Source of the DNA: Anaerolineales bacterium
Lineage (GTDB): Bacteria > Chloroflexota > Anaerolineae > 4572-78 > J111
NCBI GenBank assembly: GCA_020634855.1
Contig: JACKAU010000012.1
Coordinates: forward strand, 248,001 to 312,000
DNA length: 64,000 nucleotides
Direction: 5' to 3'
This document shows positions 15,436-23,931 of this stretch, one piece after another (position 1 is the first letter of the stretch; the number at the start of each line of letters is the position of its first letter). The notes under the pieces were generated by a model. It searched no databases, was not told the DNA's origin, and worked only from the letters and a program-made list of their open reading frames with translations. The translations under genes and the position numbers were made by a program.

Positions 15436-17298
15436 ATGAAATTAGTGCGTATGCTCGTTATGGTGGTTCTATTGGCTGGCCTGGTTAGCCCCCGGCTCGC
15501 CCGCGCCCAAACAATCACGCCCATTGTCTGCGGCGACGGTCGTTACGATATGATGCTCGATGACTTCGACATCGCTACAGGTGACCGCTACACGCCTCAT
15601 CCTATCATACCCGATCCTGTGGTAACGACAACGATGGGCTGTCATGGTACGGCCGTTAGCATTGCCTATGATTTGTCCAACGTGGCCCCGCCCGGCTCGG
15701 CCAATGAAGGCCAGAGCTGGGTGGTCTGGCGGCGAGCGCTGCCCACCGAGGTCGATATCAGTGCGGCTACCCATTTACGGGTGGCGCTGCGGGGCGGTAA
15801 TGAGAATAGCCACGAGACGGTGGAGATCAAACTAGGCGACAGTGACGGCCATCTGGCGGTGATTAGCCTGCCCAGCCTGACCGACCTACCGGTCTGGCGT
15901 CCGGCCTACATTGACTTACGGGAGTTGAGCGACATCGGCAGCCTCAATCAACACCGTATTACCCATGTTGAAATCGGCATTGCCCGCTGTGAAAATTGTG
16001 AAGTGGCCGACAATCCTAATAATCCCCTTCCGCCGGACGAGCATACCGGGAGCCTCTTAGTCGATGAACTGGCGGCGGTCAATTTAGCCCCGGGCGCGAC
16101 CCATCGGGTGACGCAATCGGCCTTGGCTGCCGTAACGCCCAACGCCACGGTCCGCGCCGCCGCTGCCGCCGCGCTGCTCAACCAGGTGTCTGCTTCCGGT
16201 CCGGGCGCCGGTCTTATTCCGGCCTGGTTCCCCGAAAACAACCCCAATTACAATACCTTTGCTCAAGCTGAGGCGCTGCTTGTCTTTGTGGCCGAATATA
16301 AAAATACCGGCGCCGGCGCCTATCGGGCTGCGGCCATCACCTTGGCTGACAAGCTCATTGAGTTGCAAATCGATAGCGGCCAAGCGCAGGCCGGGGCCTG
16401 GTTCTCAGCCTATACGATTGACGGCAATGACCTGCGTCCGCCCGATCGGGCTGTGCCTAAGGATGCTACGGAACGGTGCAATGGGGACGAAACGATGGTC
16501 CCGGACCCGGACACCATGAAGCTGGTGGCCAGTAATATTGATAGCTGCCAGTGGGTCGGCAATGTGGGCTGGGCGCTGATCGCGCTGGGCAGCTTGCAGC
16601 GCAGCGGCATCTATCCGGAGCCGGCGAACCTGCAATCCGCCATCCACCAGGGCGCTGAATGGATTGCCGGCCAATCAGCCTATCGCCAGATGCAGGCCAC
16701 GTATCCCGATCTGATTTCGCTGGGCATCGAAGGCAATGTTTCAGCCTATTTTGGCCTAGTGGCGGCTAACCACACTCAGGCGGCCGAAAAGCTGGGGGCC
16801 GCTATCTTTAAATTTGGGTGGGATGATAAATTACAGCGGTTGCGACCGGGCGTGGGTCCGGCCGATTATGCGACGGCGCTCGATGTTAGCGGCAGTTGGG
16901 GCGCTAGCTTCTTACGCGCCATCGGCCAGCCTGAAAAGGCGCTCGCTTCTCAGGGGTACACCGCCTCCATCATGCCAACCCGTTCGTTTGACAATAGTAT
17001 TGTTGGCTATGGGGACATTGCCGGGCCGTGGACGGTGGCGGTTGAATTTTCAGCTCAGGGGGCGGCGTCCGGTCTGTATGGGGCCGACGCCGTGCTGACG
17101 GAACTTTACAAGCTGCAAATCACGTCAGGTGGTGACGCCGGGGCTTTTCCCGGCGGTAAAGATCATTGGTATGGGGGTCAGTTAAGCCCGTGGACCACCA
17201 CCATGTCCGGGGTTTCGCCGACAGCCTGGGTTTACTTTGCCCTTAACGGTAATCCCATCTGGATTGCTCGGACTTATTTGCCGGTCGTGGTGAAGTAG
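15436..17298 (+). CDS. Secreted (alpha/alpha)-barrel glycosidase-like protein with N-terminal beta domain
   Basis: The 620-residue protein has a Sec signal peptide (MKLVRMLVMVVLLAGLV ... ARAQ). Residues about 35-215 look like a carbohydrate-binding jelly roll (SWVVWRRALPTEVDIS, HLRVALRGG, LLVDELAAVNL). Residues 230-600 have the Ala/Gly-rich helical-hairpin pattern of (alpha/alpha)6 glycoside hydrolases (FAQAEALLVFVAEY, WVGNVGWALIALGSL, DVSGSWGASFLRAIG). I cannot assign a GH family or catalytic acids. It ends WIARTYLPVVVK, a short C-terminal tail also seen in the GH44 gene near 53 kb. GGAGG lies 10 nt before the ATG. Confidence 0.75.
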   Translation: MKLVRMLVMVVLLAGLVSPRLARAQTITPIVCGDGRYDMMLDDFDIATGDRYTPHPIIPDPVVTTTMGCHGTAVSIAYDLSNVAPPGSANEGQSWVVWRRALPTEVDISAATHLRVALRGGNENSHETVEIKLGDSDGHLAVISLPSLTDLPVWRPAYIDLRELSDIGSLNQHRITHVEIGIARCENCEVADNPNNPLPPDEHTGSLLVDELAAVNLAPGATHRVTQSALAAVTPNATVRAAAAAALLNQVSASGPGAGLIPAWFPENNPNYNTFAQAEALLVFVAEYKNTGAGAYRAAAITLADKLIELQIDSGQAQAGAWFSAYTIDGNDLRPPDRAVPKDATERCNGDETMVPDPDTMKLVASNIDSCQWVGNVGWALIALGSLQRSGIYPEPANLQSAIHQGAEWIAGQSAYRQMQATYPDLISLGIEGNVSAYFGLVAANHTQAAEKLGAAIFKFGWDDKLQRLRPGVGPADYATALDVSGSWGASFLRAIGQPEKALASQGYTASIMPTRSFDNSIVGYGDIAGPWTVAVEFSAQGAASGLYGADAVLTELYKLQITSGGDAGAFPGGKDHWYGGQLSPWTTTMSGVSPTAWVYFALNGNPIWIARTYLPVVVK

Positions 17299-17322
17299 TT
17301 CGTCCAGTCGTGAATTTTTGCC

Positions 17323-17349
17323 GGGTTCCCACGCTCTACGTGGGAACCC
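17323..17349. terminator. Hairpin between convergent genes
   Basis: GGGTTCCCACG and CGTGGGAACCC form a perfect 11-bp stem around a 5-nt loop between the secreted protein and the ABC operon. There is no long T-run; it could still act as a terminator or be a dispersed hairpin. Confidence 0.5.
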
Positions 17350-17358
17350 AGCAATAGC

Positions 17359-19188
17359 CTACCTTACCTCCGCCGTCGGCTGCGGCTTAGCCTCGAACAA
17401 CTGATCGATCTCGTGCGGGGCCTCAGCCTGGAACTGCTTGGTGTAGAGCGAGTAGTAGTGGCCCTGCTGCCGGATCAGTTCCTGATGCGAGCCGCTCTCG
17501 GTGATGCGGCCGCCTTCGATGACCAGAATCCGGTCGGCTTTCTTGATGGTCGACAGCCGGTGGGCGATGATAAAGCTGGTGCGCCCGTGCATTAGCGTCT
17601 CCATCCCCTGCTGGATCAGGGCCTCGGTCAGCGTATCGACCGAACTGGTGGCCTCGTCCATTATGAAGATTTCCGGCCGGGACAGCACGGCCCGGGCCAG
17701 GCTGATGAGCTGCTTCTGCCCGACCGAGAGCAGGTTGCCGCCCTCGCCGACTTCCTCGTCGTAGCCCTTAGGCATGGCCGTAATGAACTCGTGGGCGTGA
17801 GCCAGTTGGGCCGCCGCTTCAATCTCCGCGTCGGTGGCGTCCAGCCGGCCGTAGCGGATGTTGTCGCGGATGGCGCCGGAGAACAGGTGCGGCGACTGCA
17901 AGACCATACCGATGCGCGACTGGATCGACTCCAGGGTGAACGAGGTGTAATCGGTGCCGCCGATGCGGATGACGCCGCGCTGGGGTTCGTAGAAACGGCA
18001 GATCAGGTTGACGATGGTCGATTTCCCGCCGCCGGTCGGCCCCACCAGGGCAATCGTCTCGCCTTGCTTGACGCGCAGGTTGAAATCGATCAGCACCGGC
18101 TTCTTCTCATCGTAGAAGAAGTCAACGTGGTCGAAATGGATGTCGCCTTTGACCGTCTGCGGATCGAAGGCGTAGGAGCGGTCCACCACCTCCGGCTCGG
18201 CGTCGATCAGCGAGAAGATGCGCTCGGCCGAGGCGATGGAGTTCTGCATCTCGGCGTAAACGCGGGCCAGCTCCTGAATCGGGAAGAGCATGAAGGTCAG
18301 GTAGCCCATAAAGGCTTGTAGCGAACCAATCGACATCGCGCCGATCTCGATTTGCCAGCCGCCGTACCAGACAATCGCGCCCAGGCCGACCGCGCCGACC
18401 AACTGCACAATCGGCAGGAACAGGGCCGACAGCCAGGCCGCCCGGAAAGCGGCGTGATAGAGACTGGTGGCCTGGCCGTCGAACTCCTCCAGATTTTTCT
18501 CCTCACGGGTTAGCGCCTTGACCACTCGCACGCCGGTGATGTTCTCGTTATAGGCGCCGGTCAGTTTGGAGTTCAGCTTGCGGGCGCGTCGAAACTGCAC
18601 CAAAATTTGCCGCTTAAAGATCGAAGCGATGATGACGATGGCCGGCATGACCACCGCCATAATCAGCGCCAACTGCCAGTTGATCCAAATCATAAAGATC
18701 AGCGCCGTGGACAGGTTGAACACAGCCCACGAACTGTCGATTAGCCCCCAGGTAATCAGCTCGGAGATGCGGGCCGAGTCGGAGGTGACGCGGGACATAA
18801 TCCAACCGATGGGCGTTTTGCTGTAGTATGACAGCGACAGCGACTGCAAGTGGTTGAACATCTTGCGCCGCAGCTCGTACTGGATGCGCTCGCCCAACTG
18901 GCCGGCCAGGTAGATAAAGCCAAAGATGGCCGCCGCCTGCACCAGCGCTAACGAACCGTAGATGATGAACAGTTGGTTCAGCCGCGCCCGGTCGCCGGCC
19001 AGAATGCCCTCATCGATGATGAGCTTGCTGAGGTAGGTAAAGACCGAGTCGTTAAGCGAGACCAGTGCTATTAGCACCACAAAGCCGGCCACCCCGCGCC
19101 AGTGCGGTTTCGCTTGCGCGGCAATCCGCCTGAGCGTGTGGCCGTTAAACTGCGTATTAAATTCTTCTTCCTCAAAGTAATGATCCAT
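17359..19188 (-). CDS. ABC exporter half-transporter, subunit with catalytic Walker B
   Basis: This 609-residue protein has six TM helices (about 35-320) and an ATPase domain with Walker A GPTGGGKST, Q-loop VLQSPHLFSG, signature LLSVGQKQL, Walker B IFIMDEATSSVD and H-loop IIAHRLST. The catalytic Glu after Walker B is present, but the signature is LSVGQ rather than LSGGQ. Its neighbour shows the opposite pattern, so together they form one canonical and one degenerate ATP site, as in BmrCD, LmrCD and TM287/288. It is the second gene of the operon; function is probably multidrug or lipid export. Confidence 0.92.
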   Translation of the reverse strand: MDHYFEEEEFNTQFNGHTLRRIAAQAKPHWRGVAGFVVLIALVSLNDSVFTYLSKLIIDEGILAGDRARLNQLFIIYGSLALVQAAAIFGFIYLAGQLGERIQYELRRKMFNHLQSLSLSYYSKTPIGWIMSRVTSDSARISELITWGLIDSSWAVFNLSTALIFMIWINWQLALIMAVVMPAIVIIASIFKRQILVQFRRARKLNSKLTGAYNENITGVRVVKALTREEKNLEEFDGQATSLYHAAFRAAWLSALFLPIVQLVGAVGLGAIVWYGGWQIEIGAMSIGSLQAFMGYLTFMLFPIQELARVYAEMQNSIASAERIFSLIDAEPEVVDRSYAFDPQTVKGDIHFDHVDFFYDEKKPVLIDFNLRVKQGETIALVGPTGGGKSTIVNLICRFYEPQRGVIRIGGTDYTSFTLESIQSRIGMVLQSPHLFSGAIRDNIRYGRLDATDAEIEAAAQLAHAHEFITAMPKGYDEEVGEGGNLLSVGQKQLISLARAVLSRPEIFIMDEATSSVDTLTEALIQQGMETLMHGRTSFIIAHRLSTIKKADRILVIEGGRITESGSHQELIRQQGHYYSLYTKQFQAEAPHEIDQLFEAKPQPTAEVR

Positions 19189-19199
19189 GTTGGTTCTCC

Positions 19200-19328
19200 A
19201 AACGATGAACGATGAAGTCCCTGAATGATGATTGATGAATGATGATTGATGAATTCTTTCTTATTCATCGTTCATCGTTCATCGTTCATCATTCGTTACT
19301 CATCATTCATTAGTCATTATTCATCATT
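19200..19328. repeat. Heptamer inverted repeat (GATGAACGATGAA / TTCATCGTTCATC family)
   Basis: GATGAACGATGAAG and GATGATTGATGAATGATGA on the left are answered by TTCATCGTTCATCGTTCATC and TCATCATTCATTAG on the right. The 7-bp units can form a long hairpin in the mRNA between the two transporter subunits and might set their expression ratio. Confidence 0.7.
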
Positions 19329-21104
19329 TCCCACCCGCGCCTGCACGTCGTAGATCCGGCGGTAGATGCCGTCTTGGGCTAGCAGTTCGCGGTGGCTGCC
19401 CTGCTGGATGATGCGTCCGTGTTCCAGCACCAGAATTTTGTCGGCCCGCATCACGGTTTGGATGCGGTGGGCGATCATAAAGGTGGTGCGCCCCTGCCGC
19501 AGACGTTCCAGGGCGGCGTGGATGTGCGCTTCGGTTTCCGTATCGACCGCCGAAACGGCGTCGTCAAAGATCAGGATGTGCGGATCTTTGAGCAGCGTCC
19601 GGGCGATAGCCACTCGCTGCTTCTGGCCGCCCGACAGCGTCACCCCCTTCTCGCCGACGACGGTGTTGTAGCCGTCGGGGAAGGTCATGATGACGTCGTG
19701 GATGGCCGCCGCCTGGGCCGCGGCGATGACTTCCTCATCGGTCACCGGCCGGCGCACGCCGTAGGCGATGTTCTCGCGGATACTGCGCGAGAAGAGAAAC
19801 GGCTCCTGCTCGACGATGCCGATCTGTTGGCGTAGAGCGTGCTTCGGGTAATCCGTTAGCTCTCGGCCGTCGAGCAAGATACTGCCCTGGTAGTCGTAGA
19901 AGCGGGGCAGCAGATTGACCAGGCTGCTCTTGCCGGAGCCGGTCGGCCCCAGCAGGGCCACCGTCTGGCCCGGCTCGACGCTGAATGAGATGTGGTGCAG
20001 CACCGGCGCGTCGCGGTTGTACTCAAACGACACATCGCGGAACTCGACCGCGCCCTGGATGGGTTGAGCCGGCGCCGGCGCGTCGTCGTCCATCTGCTCG
20101 CGGTTCTCGCTGAGAATCTCGGCCACCCGGTTGTAGGAGACCATGCCCATCGACGTCTGGACAATCAGCCGGCCCAGGTTCTGCATGGGCCAGACAATCC
20201 AGATGATCAGACCGATGACGGCCAGGTAGGTGCCGATGGTGATTTCGCCGTTAAGGGTCATCAACGCGCCCACAAACATGATGAAGACGGTCTGCGCCCC
20301 GGAGATGGTTTCGGCCACCGGCCAGAAGGACGAGTGCAGCCTGACCAGACGCTGGCCGCGCCGCAGTTGCTCGTAGTTGGTCTCTTCAAACTTGTCGATC
20401 TCGAACGGCTGCCGGGCGAAGGCTTTGACCACCCGCACCCCGCTCAGGTTCTCCTGTAAGGCGGTCGAAAGGTGGCCCTCTTGTTCCTGGTGCGCTTCGT
20501 AGGCGACGTGGATTTTGCGGAAGAAAAAGAGCGATATGACCACCACCACCGGCATCGAGATCATCGACAGCAGCCCCAACTTGAGGTTGAGGCTCATCAG
20601 CGCCGCCAGATTAAGGGTGAAGAGCAGCACAATGCGCCCGACCTCGATGACCTGGACGGCAAAGAGACGGCGGATGGTATCGACGTCGGAACTGCAGCGC
20701 TGCACCAGTTCGCCGGTTTTGTTGTTATCGTGGTAACTGAAGTGCAAGCGCTGGATGTGGTCGAACAGGTAGTTGCGCAGCCGCAGGATTGCTCCCTCGG
20801 CCGAGTGGGCGGCCAGCCGCCCGCTCCAAAAGGTGAACAGCCCTTGCATTAGAGCCAGTCCAACAAACCCGGCGGCGATAAGGTAGAACGGCGTCGTCGC
20901 CTGCTGCTGGATGAGCACGTCATCGACAAAGTACTGGAGCAGGAAGTATGACAACGTCTTGGCGGCGGTGGCCACCGCCAGGCTGACAATCGCGCCCAGG
21001 TAGAGCCAGTGAAAGCCGCCCATAAAGCGCCATAGTCCCACCAGCCGGTTGCTAGACAGCGCCTGCTTGAGATCTAGGTTGGGATAGATAGTTGAGTTTT
21101 GCAT
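19317..21104 (-). CDS. ABC exporter half-transporter, subunit with degenerate Walker B
   Basis: The 595-residue protein has six TM helices (about 30-325) and an ATPase domain with Walker A GPTGSGKSS, Q-loop VEQEPFLFSR, canonical signature TLSGGQKQR, Walker B ILIFDDAVSAVD and H-loop MIAHRIQT. The residue after the Walker B Asp is Asp instead of the catalytic Glu. This mirrors the LSVGQ signature of the partner: the D site of this subunit would face the altered signature. The start is preceded by CAAGGAATATACT. Upstream lie a leader ORF and two terminators that may control the operon. Confidence 0.92.
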   Translation of the reverse strand: MQNSTIYPNLDLKQALSSNRLVGLWRFMGGFHWLYLGAIVSLAVATAAKTLSYFLLQYFVDDVLIQQQATTPFYLIAAGFVGLALMQGLFTFWSGRLAAHSAEGAILRLRNYLFDHIQRLHFSYHDNNKTGELVQRCSSDVDTIRRLFAVQVIEVGRIVLLFTLNLAALMSLNLKLGLLSMISMPVVVVISLFFFRKIHVAYEAHQEQEGHLSTALQENLSGVRVVKAFARQPFEIDKFEETNYEQLRRGQRLVRLHSSFWPVAETISGAQTVFIMFVGALMTLNGEITIGTYLAVIGLIIWIVWPMQNLGRLIVQTSMGMVSYNRVAEILSENREQMDDDAPAPAQPIQGAVEFRDVSFEYNRDAPVLHHISFSVEPGQTVALLGPTGSGKSSLVNLLPRFYDYQGSILLDGRELTDYPKHALRQQIGIVEQEPFLFSRSIRENIAYGVRRPVTDEEVIAAAQAAAIHDVIMTFPDGYNTVVGEKGVTLSGGQKQRVAIARTLLKDPHILIFDDAVSAVDTETEAHIHAALERLRQGRTTFMIAHRIQTVMRADKILVLEHGRIIQQGSHRELLAQDGIYRRIYDVQARVGNDE

Positions 21105-21180
21105 AGTATATTCCTTGTGAGAATGGAAAGTCAGCTTTCTGCCTATTTTCTGATTTCTATATGACTTACGCAGTTGGCCT

Positions 21181-21262
21181 GTTTAAGCCCCCCTCTAACT
21201 CCCTCCAAAGGGGGGAGGACCAGGCCAGTCCCTCCCTGTGGGAGGGATTTAGGGAGAGCTAA
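21181..21262. repeat. GC-rich hairpin cluster in the ABC operon leader
   Basis: CCCCCCTCTAACTCCCTCC with GGGGGGAGG, and CCCTCCC-TGT-GGGAGGG, form two short hairpins. The phrase CCCTCTAACTCCCTCC is a dispersed repeat type in several bacterial phyla. The rest of 21105-21373 holds GGCCGAGGCTAAGGCTGAGGC-type hexamer repeats and no gene. Confidence 0.55.
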
Positions 21263-21373
21263 TCTCTAACTGCATAACTTCTATTCTAATTTGTTCCTTG
21301 GCCTCAGCCTTAGCCTCGGCCTTTGTTGTCACCGCGTTGCTACATGGCCCACACCAACCGGTGTGTGACAGCG

Positions 21374-21568
21374 CTACAGGCTTTGTAGCCGGGTTCCCCA
21401 TTTAATCATCTGGTCGCCGAGCCAGTTGGTCGCTTTTTGATACGAGGTGGGATAGACAATCGTCTGCTCCGACTCAATGGCCTCAAGCTGCTGCTCTCGT
21501 TCAAACTGCCGCAGTCGATCTTTATGGATTTCTTGGCTAACCAGATACCGCATTTCTGGCGATAACAT
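21374..21568 (-). CDS. Small hypothetical protein, 64 residues
   Basis: The protein begins MLSPEMRYLVSQEIHKDRLRQ and ends with LGDQMIKWGTRLQSL. It is charged and helical, with a possible amphipathic C-terminal helix, and has no signal peptide. AGGAGACATCCT before the ATG is a strong ribosome site. It lies in the long leader between the attenuator-like region and the ABC exporter genes on the same strand and is probably part of that transcript. I do not recognise the family. Confidence 0.6.
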   Translation of the reverse strand: MLSPEMRYLVSQEIHKDRLRQFEREQQLEAIESEQTIVYPTSYQKATNWLGDQMIKWGTRLQSL

Positions 21569-21635
21569 AGGATGTCTCCTCTAAAAGTGGGTTAGTTAGT
21601 GTGTTGGTTTGCCGGATGGTTAGTTGGTTTGTTGG

Positions 21636-21716
21636 TTATTCGCCAACTAGCCGTCCCTCTACAATTTCATTCCGGGTGTTGTCCCTAGCGGGACCGTTGA
21701 GTCTTGTTCTAACCAT
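21636..21716 (-). CDS. Possible 26-residue small protein or second leader peptide
   Basis: The frame begins MVRTRLNGPARDN and ends EGRLVGE, with AAAGGAG 9 nt before the ATG. It starts about 30 nt after the second terminator, so it would be translated only from read-through transcripts. Very short frames can occur by chance; the ribosome site and position are the only support. The RTR triplet near its start is also present in the upstream leader ORF. Confidence 0.4.
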   Translation of the reverse strand: MVRTRLNGPARDNTRNEIVEGRLVGE

Positions 21717-21746
21717 TGTGCCTGTCTCCTTTCTTGATTTGACAAC

Positions 21747-21775
21747 AAAAAAGCCGCAGATATCTCATCTGCGGC
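21747..21775 (-). terminator. Intrinsic terminator 2 in the ABC operon leader
   Basis: On the minus strand GCCGCAGA and TCTGCGGC form an 8-bp stem with a 7-nt loop followed by six T residues and GTTG. The stem and tail repeat those of terminator 1. Confidence 0.8.
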
Positions 21776-21808
21776 CGGGGGGGCGCGCCCCCAAGGTTGC
21801 CAGGCAAC

Positions 21809-21841
21809 AAAAAAGCCGCAGACGATAGTGGTCTGCGGCTT
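21809..21841 (-). terminator. Intrinsic terminator 1 in the ABC operon leader
   Basis: On the minus strand AAGCCGCAGAC pairs with GTCTGCGGCTT over 11 bp around a 7-nt loop, followed by a T-run and GTTG. It starts 19 nt after the stop codon of the 34-codon leader ORF. Confidence 0.85.
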
Positions 21842-21859
21842 AAGTTTTAGTTTAGAAAA

Positions 21860-21964
21860 TTAATGCTTAAGCGTAGAGTCTGCAGACGCACTACGATTAG
21901 GATGGCGGTAGTCTCCGCCACGGGTTCGGTTCGGGAAGGCGATGATATACATCATTCGTAGCAT
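21860..21964 (-). CDS. Leader peptide (34 residues) upstream of twin terminators
   Basis: The frame begins MLRMMYIIAFPNRTRGGDYR and ends ADSTLKH. AAGAAAGGA stands 9 nt before the ATG, about 30 nt after the predicted transcription start. Two intrinsic terminators follow immediately, then the genes of a heterodimeric ABC exporter. CCGCAGAC, between the ribosome site and the ATG, is identical to the 5' arm of terminator 1, so it can pair with that terminator's 3' arm. Translation of the leader could therefore decide between termination and read-through. The known parallel is ribosome-mediated attenuation of bmrCD by its leader in Bacillus subtilis. Confidence 0.6.
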   Translation of the reverse strand: MLRMMYIIAFPNRTRGGDYRHPNRSASADSTLKH

Positions 21965-22001
21965 GTCTGCGGTTCCTTTCTTAAGTATTTTTGCAAGACC
22001 T

Positions 22002-22031
22002 AGGATATCATAACTTTTGAGTAAATGTCAA
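22002..22031 (-). promoter_or_regulatory. Promoter of the leader peptide/ABC exporter region
   Basis: On the minus strand TTGACA (22026-22031) is a perfect -35, followed after 18 bp by TATCCT with an extended TG one base before it. Predicted start is near 21995, about 30 nt before the leader ORF. Confidence 0.65.
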
Positions 22032-22305
22032 CCCCCTAATTTTGAGTTTTAAGGTGAGGTTCTGGTTGGCTTGAGGCGCCGGTTGTGGGGGCAAAGCGGG
22101 GGTAGGGGGCAGGGAGCAGGGATTAAGGGAAAAATCCCCCAGGCGGAGGTCGAGGCTTGAGCCGACAAAATGAAGAAGGGTTGACTTTGGCCGTAATCTA
22201 CGCTTTACTGTATTAATCTGGGTTTGGAGATCGATGTGTCTCATGTCATTGGTATGACAAAGCAAGCTGTGTCGCTCCAGCCCTTTACCTCAAAGGGAAA
22301 CAAGC

Positions 22306-23400
22306 TTGAGCGGGTCAAGTCTGGGAGAGTTGTTCAAAAAAGTTGATGGCGGCTGGAGTCGCCTCAAGTTCAAAGCCAAGCGGCGGTTGGGCCGGCTGGA
22401 CTTTTTGGAGGTGCTGGTCTATTTCGGGTTTGGGACGGCCCGGCAGGTTTATGTGCGGGGTCGGGTGTTGGAGCGTAAGGGCATGACCGGCGCGGCCGAG
22501 GACGACTCGCTGTGGCGTAACTTCAAGCAGATGGCCCGCCGCTTTGCCAGCGATGAGATTCCGGGGGCGGTGGTGCAGATCGATTTCTTGGGCGCTTCGA
22601 CGCAGGCCAAAACCGATCACGAAGGTTTTTTTGAAGTGACGCTCACGCCCAAGCAGCCGCCCGCGCCGGATCGGTTGTGGCACTCGGTCGAGGTCAGACT
22701 GCTGGAACCCCAGCATCCGCGCCAGCCGCAGCCGGTGATCAGCCCCGGCGAGATTCTGGTCCCGCCGGCCCAGGCCGAGTTCGGCGTCATCAGCGATATC
22801 GATGACACCGTGGTTCAGACGGCCGCCACCAGTTTAATCAAGATGCTGCGGATCGTGATGTTCAGCAACGCCCACACCCGTCTACCGTTTGAGGGTGTGA
22901 GTGAATTTTACCGAGCGCTGCAAGCGGGCCGGGGTGGCGCTCAAAATCCGATCTTCTACGTCTCCAGCAGCCCGTGGAACTTGTATGATCTGCTGGTCGA
23001 TTTTTTCCGCATCCATCATATTCCCCACGGCCCGCTGCTGTTGCAAGATTACGGCCTCGAGCCGGGCCAGTGGCTCCACACCGACCATCAAAAGCACAAG
23101 CTCCGGCAAATCGAGCGGGTCTTAACCATCCTGCCTGAGTTGCCCTTTATCCTCATTGGCGACAGCGGCCAGCAAGACCCGGAGATTTATCGTGAGGTGG
23201 TTCACCAATACCCCGGCCGGATTTTAGCTATTTACATTCGCGATATATCGTTGGATCGCCGCCAGGCCGAAATCAAAACCATCGCGGCCGAGCTGGGGCC
23301 GGCCGGGGTCGAGATGGTGCTAGTCAAAGATACGCAGTTGGCCATGCAGCACGCTGTAGCTCAGGGCTTTATCTCAGCCGAGTGGGTTAGTTCGCCGTAG
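22306..23400 (+). CDS. App1-like phosphatase (DUF2183)
   Basis: The 364-residue protein has a beta-rich N-terminal domain (ASTQAKTDHEGFFEVTLTP, like a carbohydrate-binding or transthyretin fold). A HAD-like catalytic domain follows with VISDIDDTVVQTAAT (the DxDDT nucleophile motif), FYVSSSPWNLYDLL and FILIGDSGQQDPEIY. This is the signature of the actin-patch-protein-1 phosphatidate phosphatase family. Bacterial members are presumed lipid or phosphoester phosphatases. The start is TTG 22306 with AAAGGG upstream. The preceding 270 bp hold only a copy of the GACAAAGC dispersed palindrome and G-rich sequence. Confidence 0.85.
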   Translation: MSGSSLGELFKKVDGGWSRLKFKAKRRLGRLDFLEVLVYFGFGTARQVYVRGRVLERKGMTGAAEDDSLWRNFKQMARRFASDEIPGAVVQIDFLGASTQAKTDHEGFFEVTLTPKQPPAPDRLWHSVEVRLLEPQHPRQPQPVISPGEILVPPAQAEFGVISDIDDTVVQTAATSLIKMLRIVMFSNAHTRLPFEGVSEFYRALQAGRGGAQNPIFYVSSSPWNLYDLLVDFFRIHHIPHGPLLLQDYGLEPGQWLHTDHQKHKLRQIERVLTILPELPFILIGDSGQQDPEIYREVVHQYPGRILAIYIRDISLDRRQAEIKTIAAELGPAGVEMVLVKDTQLAMQHAVAQGFISAEWVSSP

Positions 23401-23488
23401 TTGGGAGTGGCGGCTGAACTTTTGATTAAAAAGCAGGGCTGTGCTAGATTTAACCTTACCAACTTTTCGCAACGAGATAAGAAACATT

Positions 23489-23845
23489 ATGACGAACCCA
23501 CTTGAGAAGATCGCGCTTAGCTTTGGGGTCGATAAGATTAAGCGCCACATCTTCTTGTGCTGCGACCAGTCCAAACCTAAGTGTTGCGACCGAGACGTTA
23601 GTCTGGAGTCGTGGCATTATTTGAAGCGTCGCCTGGAGGAATTGAACCTGACCGGCAGCGGCGGCATCTACCGGACCAAAGCCAACTGTCTGCGCATCTG
23701 CCAGAATGGGCCGATTGCCGTGGTCTACCCGGAAGGAACGTGGTATCACTCCTGCTCGCCGGCGGTGCTGGAACGCATTATCCAGGAGCATCTTATCGGC
23801 GAGCGACCGGTTGAAGAGTTTGTGATAATGGAACATCCGCTGTAG
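23489..23845 (+). CDS. Thioredoxin-like [2Fe-2S] ferredoxin domain protein
   Basis: The 118-residue protein has the pattern of the shethna-type/NuoE-like ferredoxin fold: HIFLCCDQSKPKCCDRD near the N-terminus and RTKANCLRICQNGPIAVVYPEGTWY further on, with Cys residues in CCDQSKPKCC and CLRIC positioned to ligate a 2Fe-2S cluster. It ends with the helix VLERIIQEHLIGERPVEEF. The ATG at 23489 is chosen because the homologous fold begins there; an in-frame start at 23441 adds 16 atypical residues. Role: soluble electron carrier or sensor. Confidence 0.85.
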   Translation: MTNPLEKIALSFGVDKIKRHIFLCCDQSKPKCCDRDVSLESWHYLKRRLEELNLTGSGGIYRTKANCLRICQNGPIAVVYPEGTWYHSCSPAVLERIIQEHLIGERPVEEFVIMEHPL

Positions 23846-23859
23846 AGATGGGGAGACAA

Positions 23860-23915
23860 GGAGATTAGGAGAGGGGGAGATTAGGCTGATTTAATCTCCC
23901 CCTCTCCTAATCTCC
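23860..23915. terminator. Perfect 24-bp hairpin between convergent genes
   Basis: Arms 23860-23883 and 23892-23915 are exact reverse complements made of GGAGATTA/GGAGAGGG units with an 8-nt loop. The hairpin separates the ferredoxin gene from the convergent lysK-like gene and probably terminates both. Confidence 0.75.
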
Positions 23916-23931
23916 CTAATACTTTATCTCC

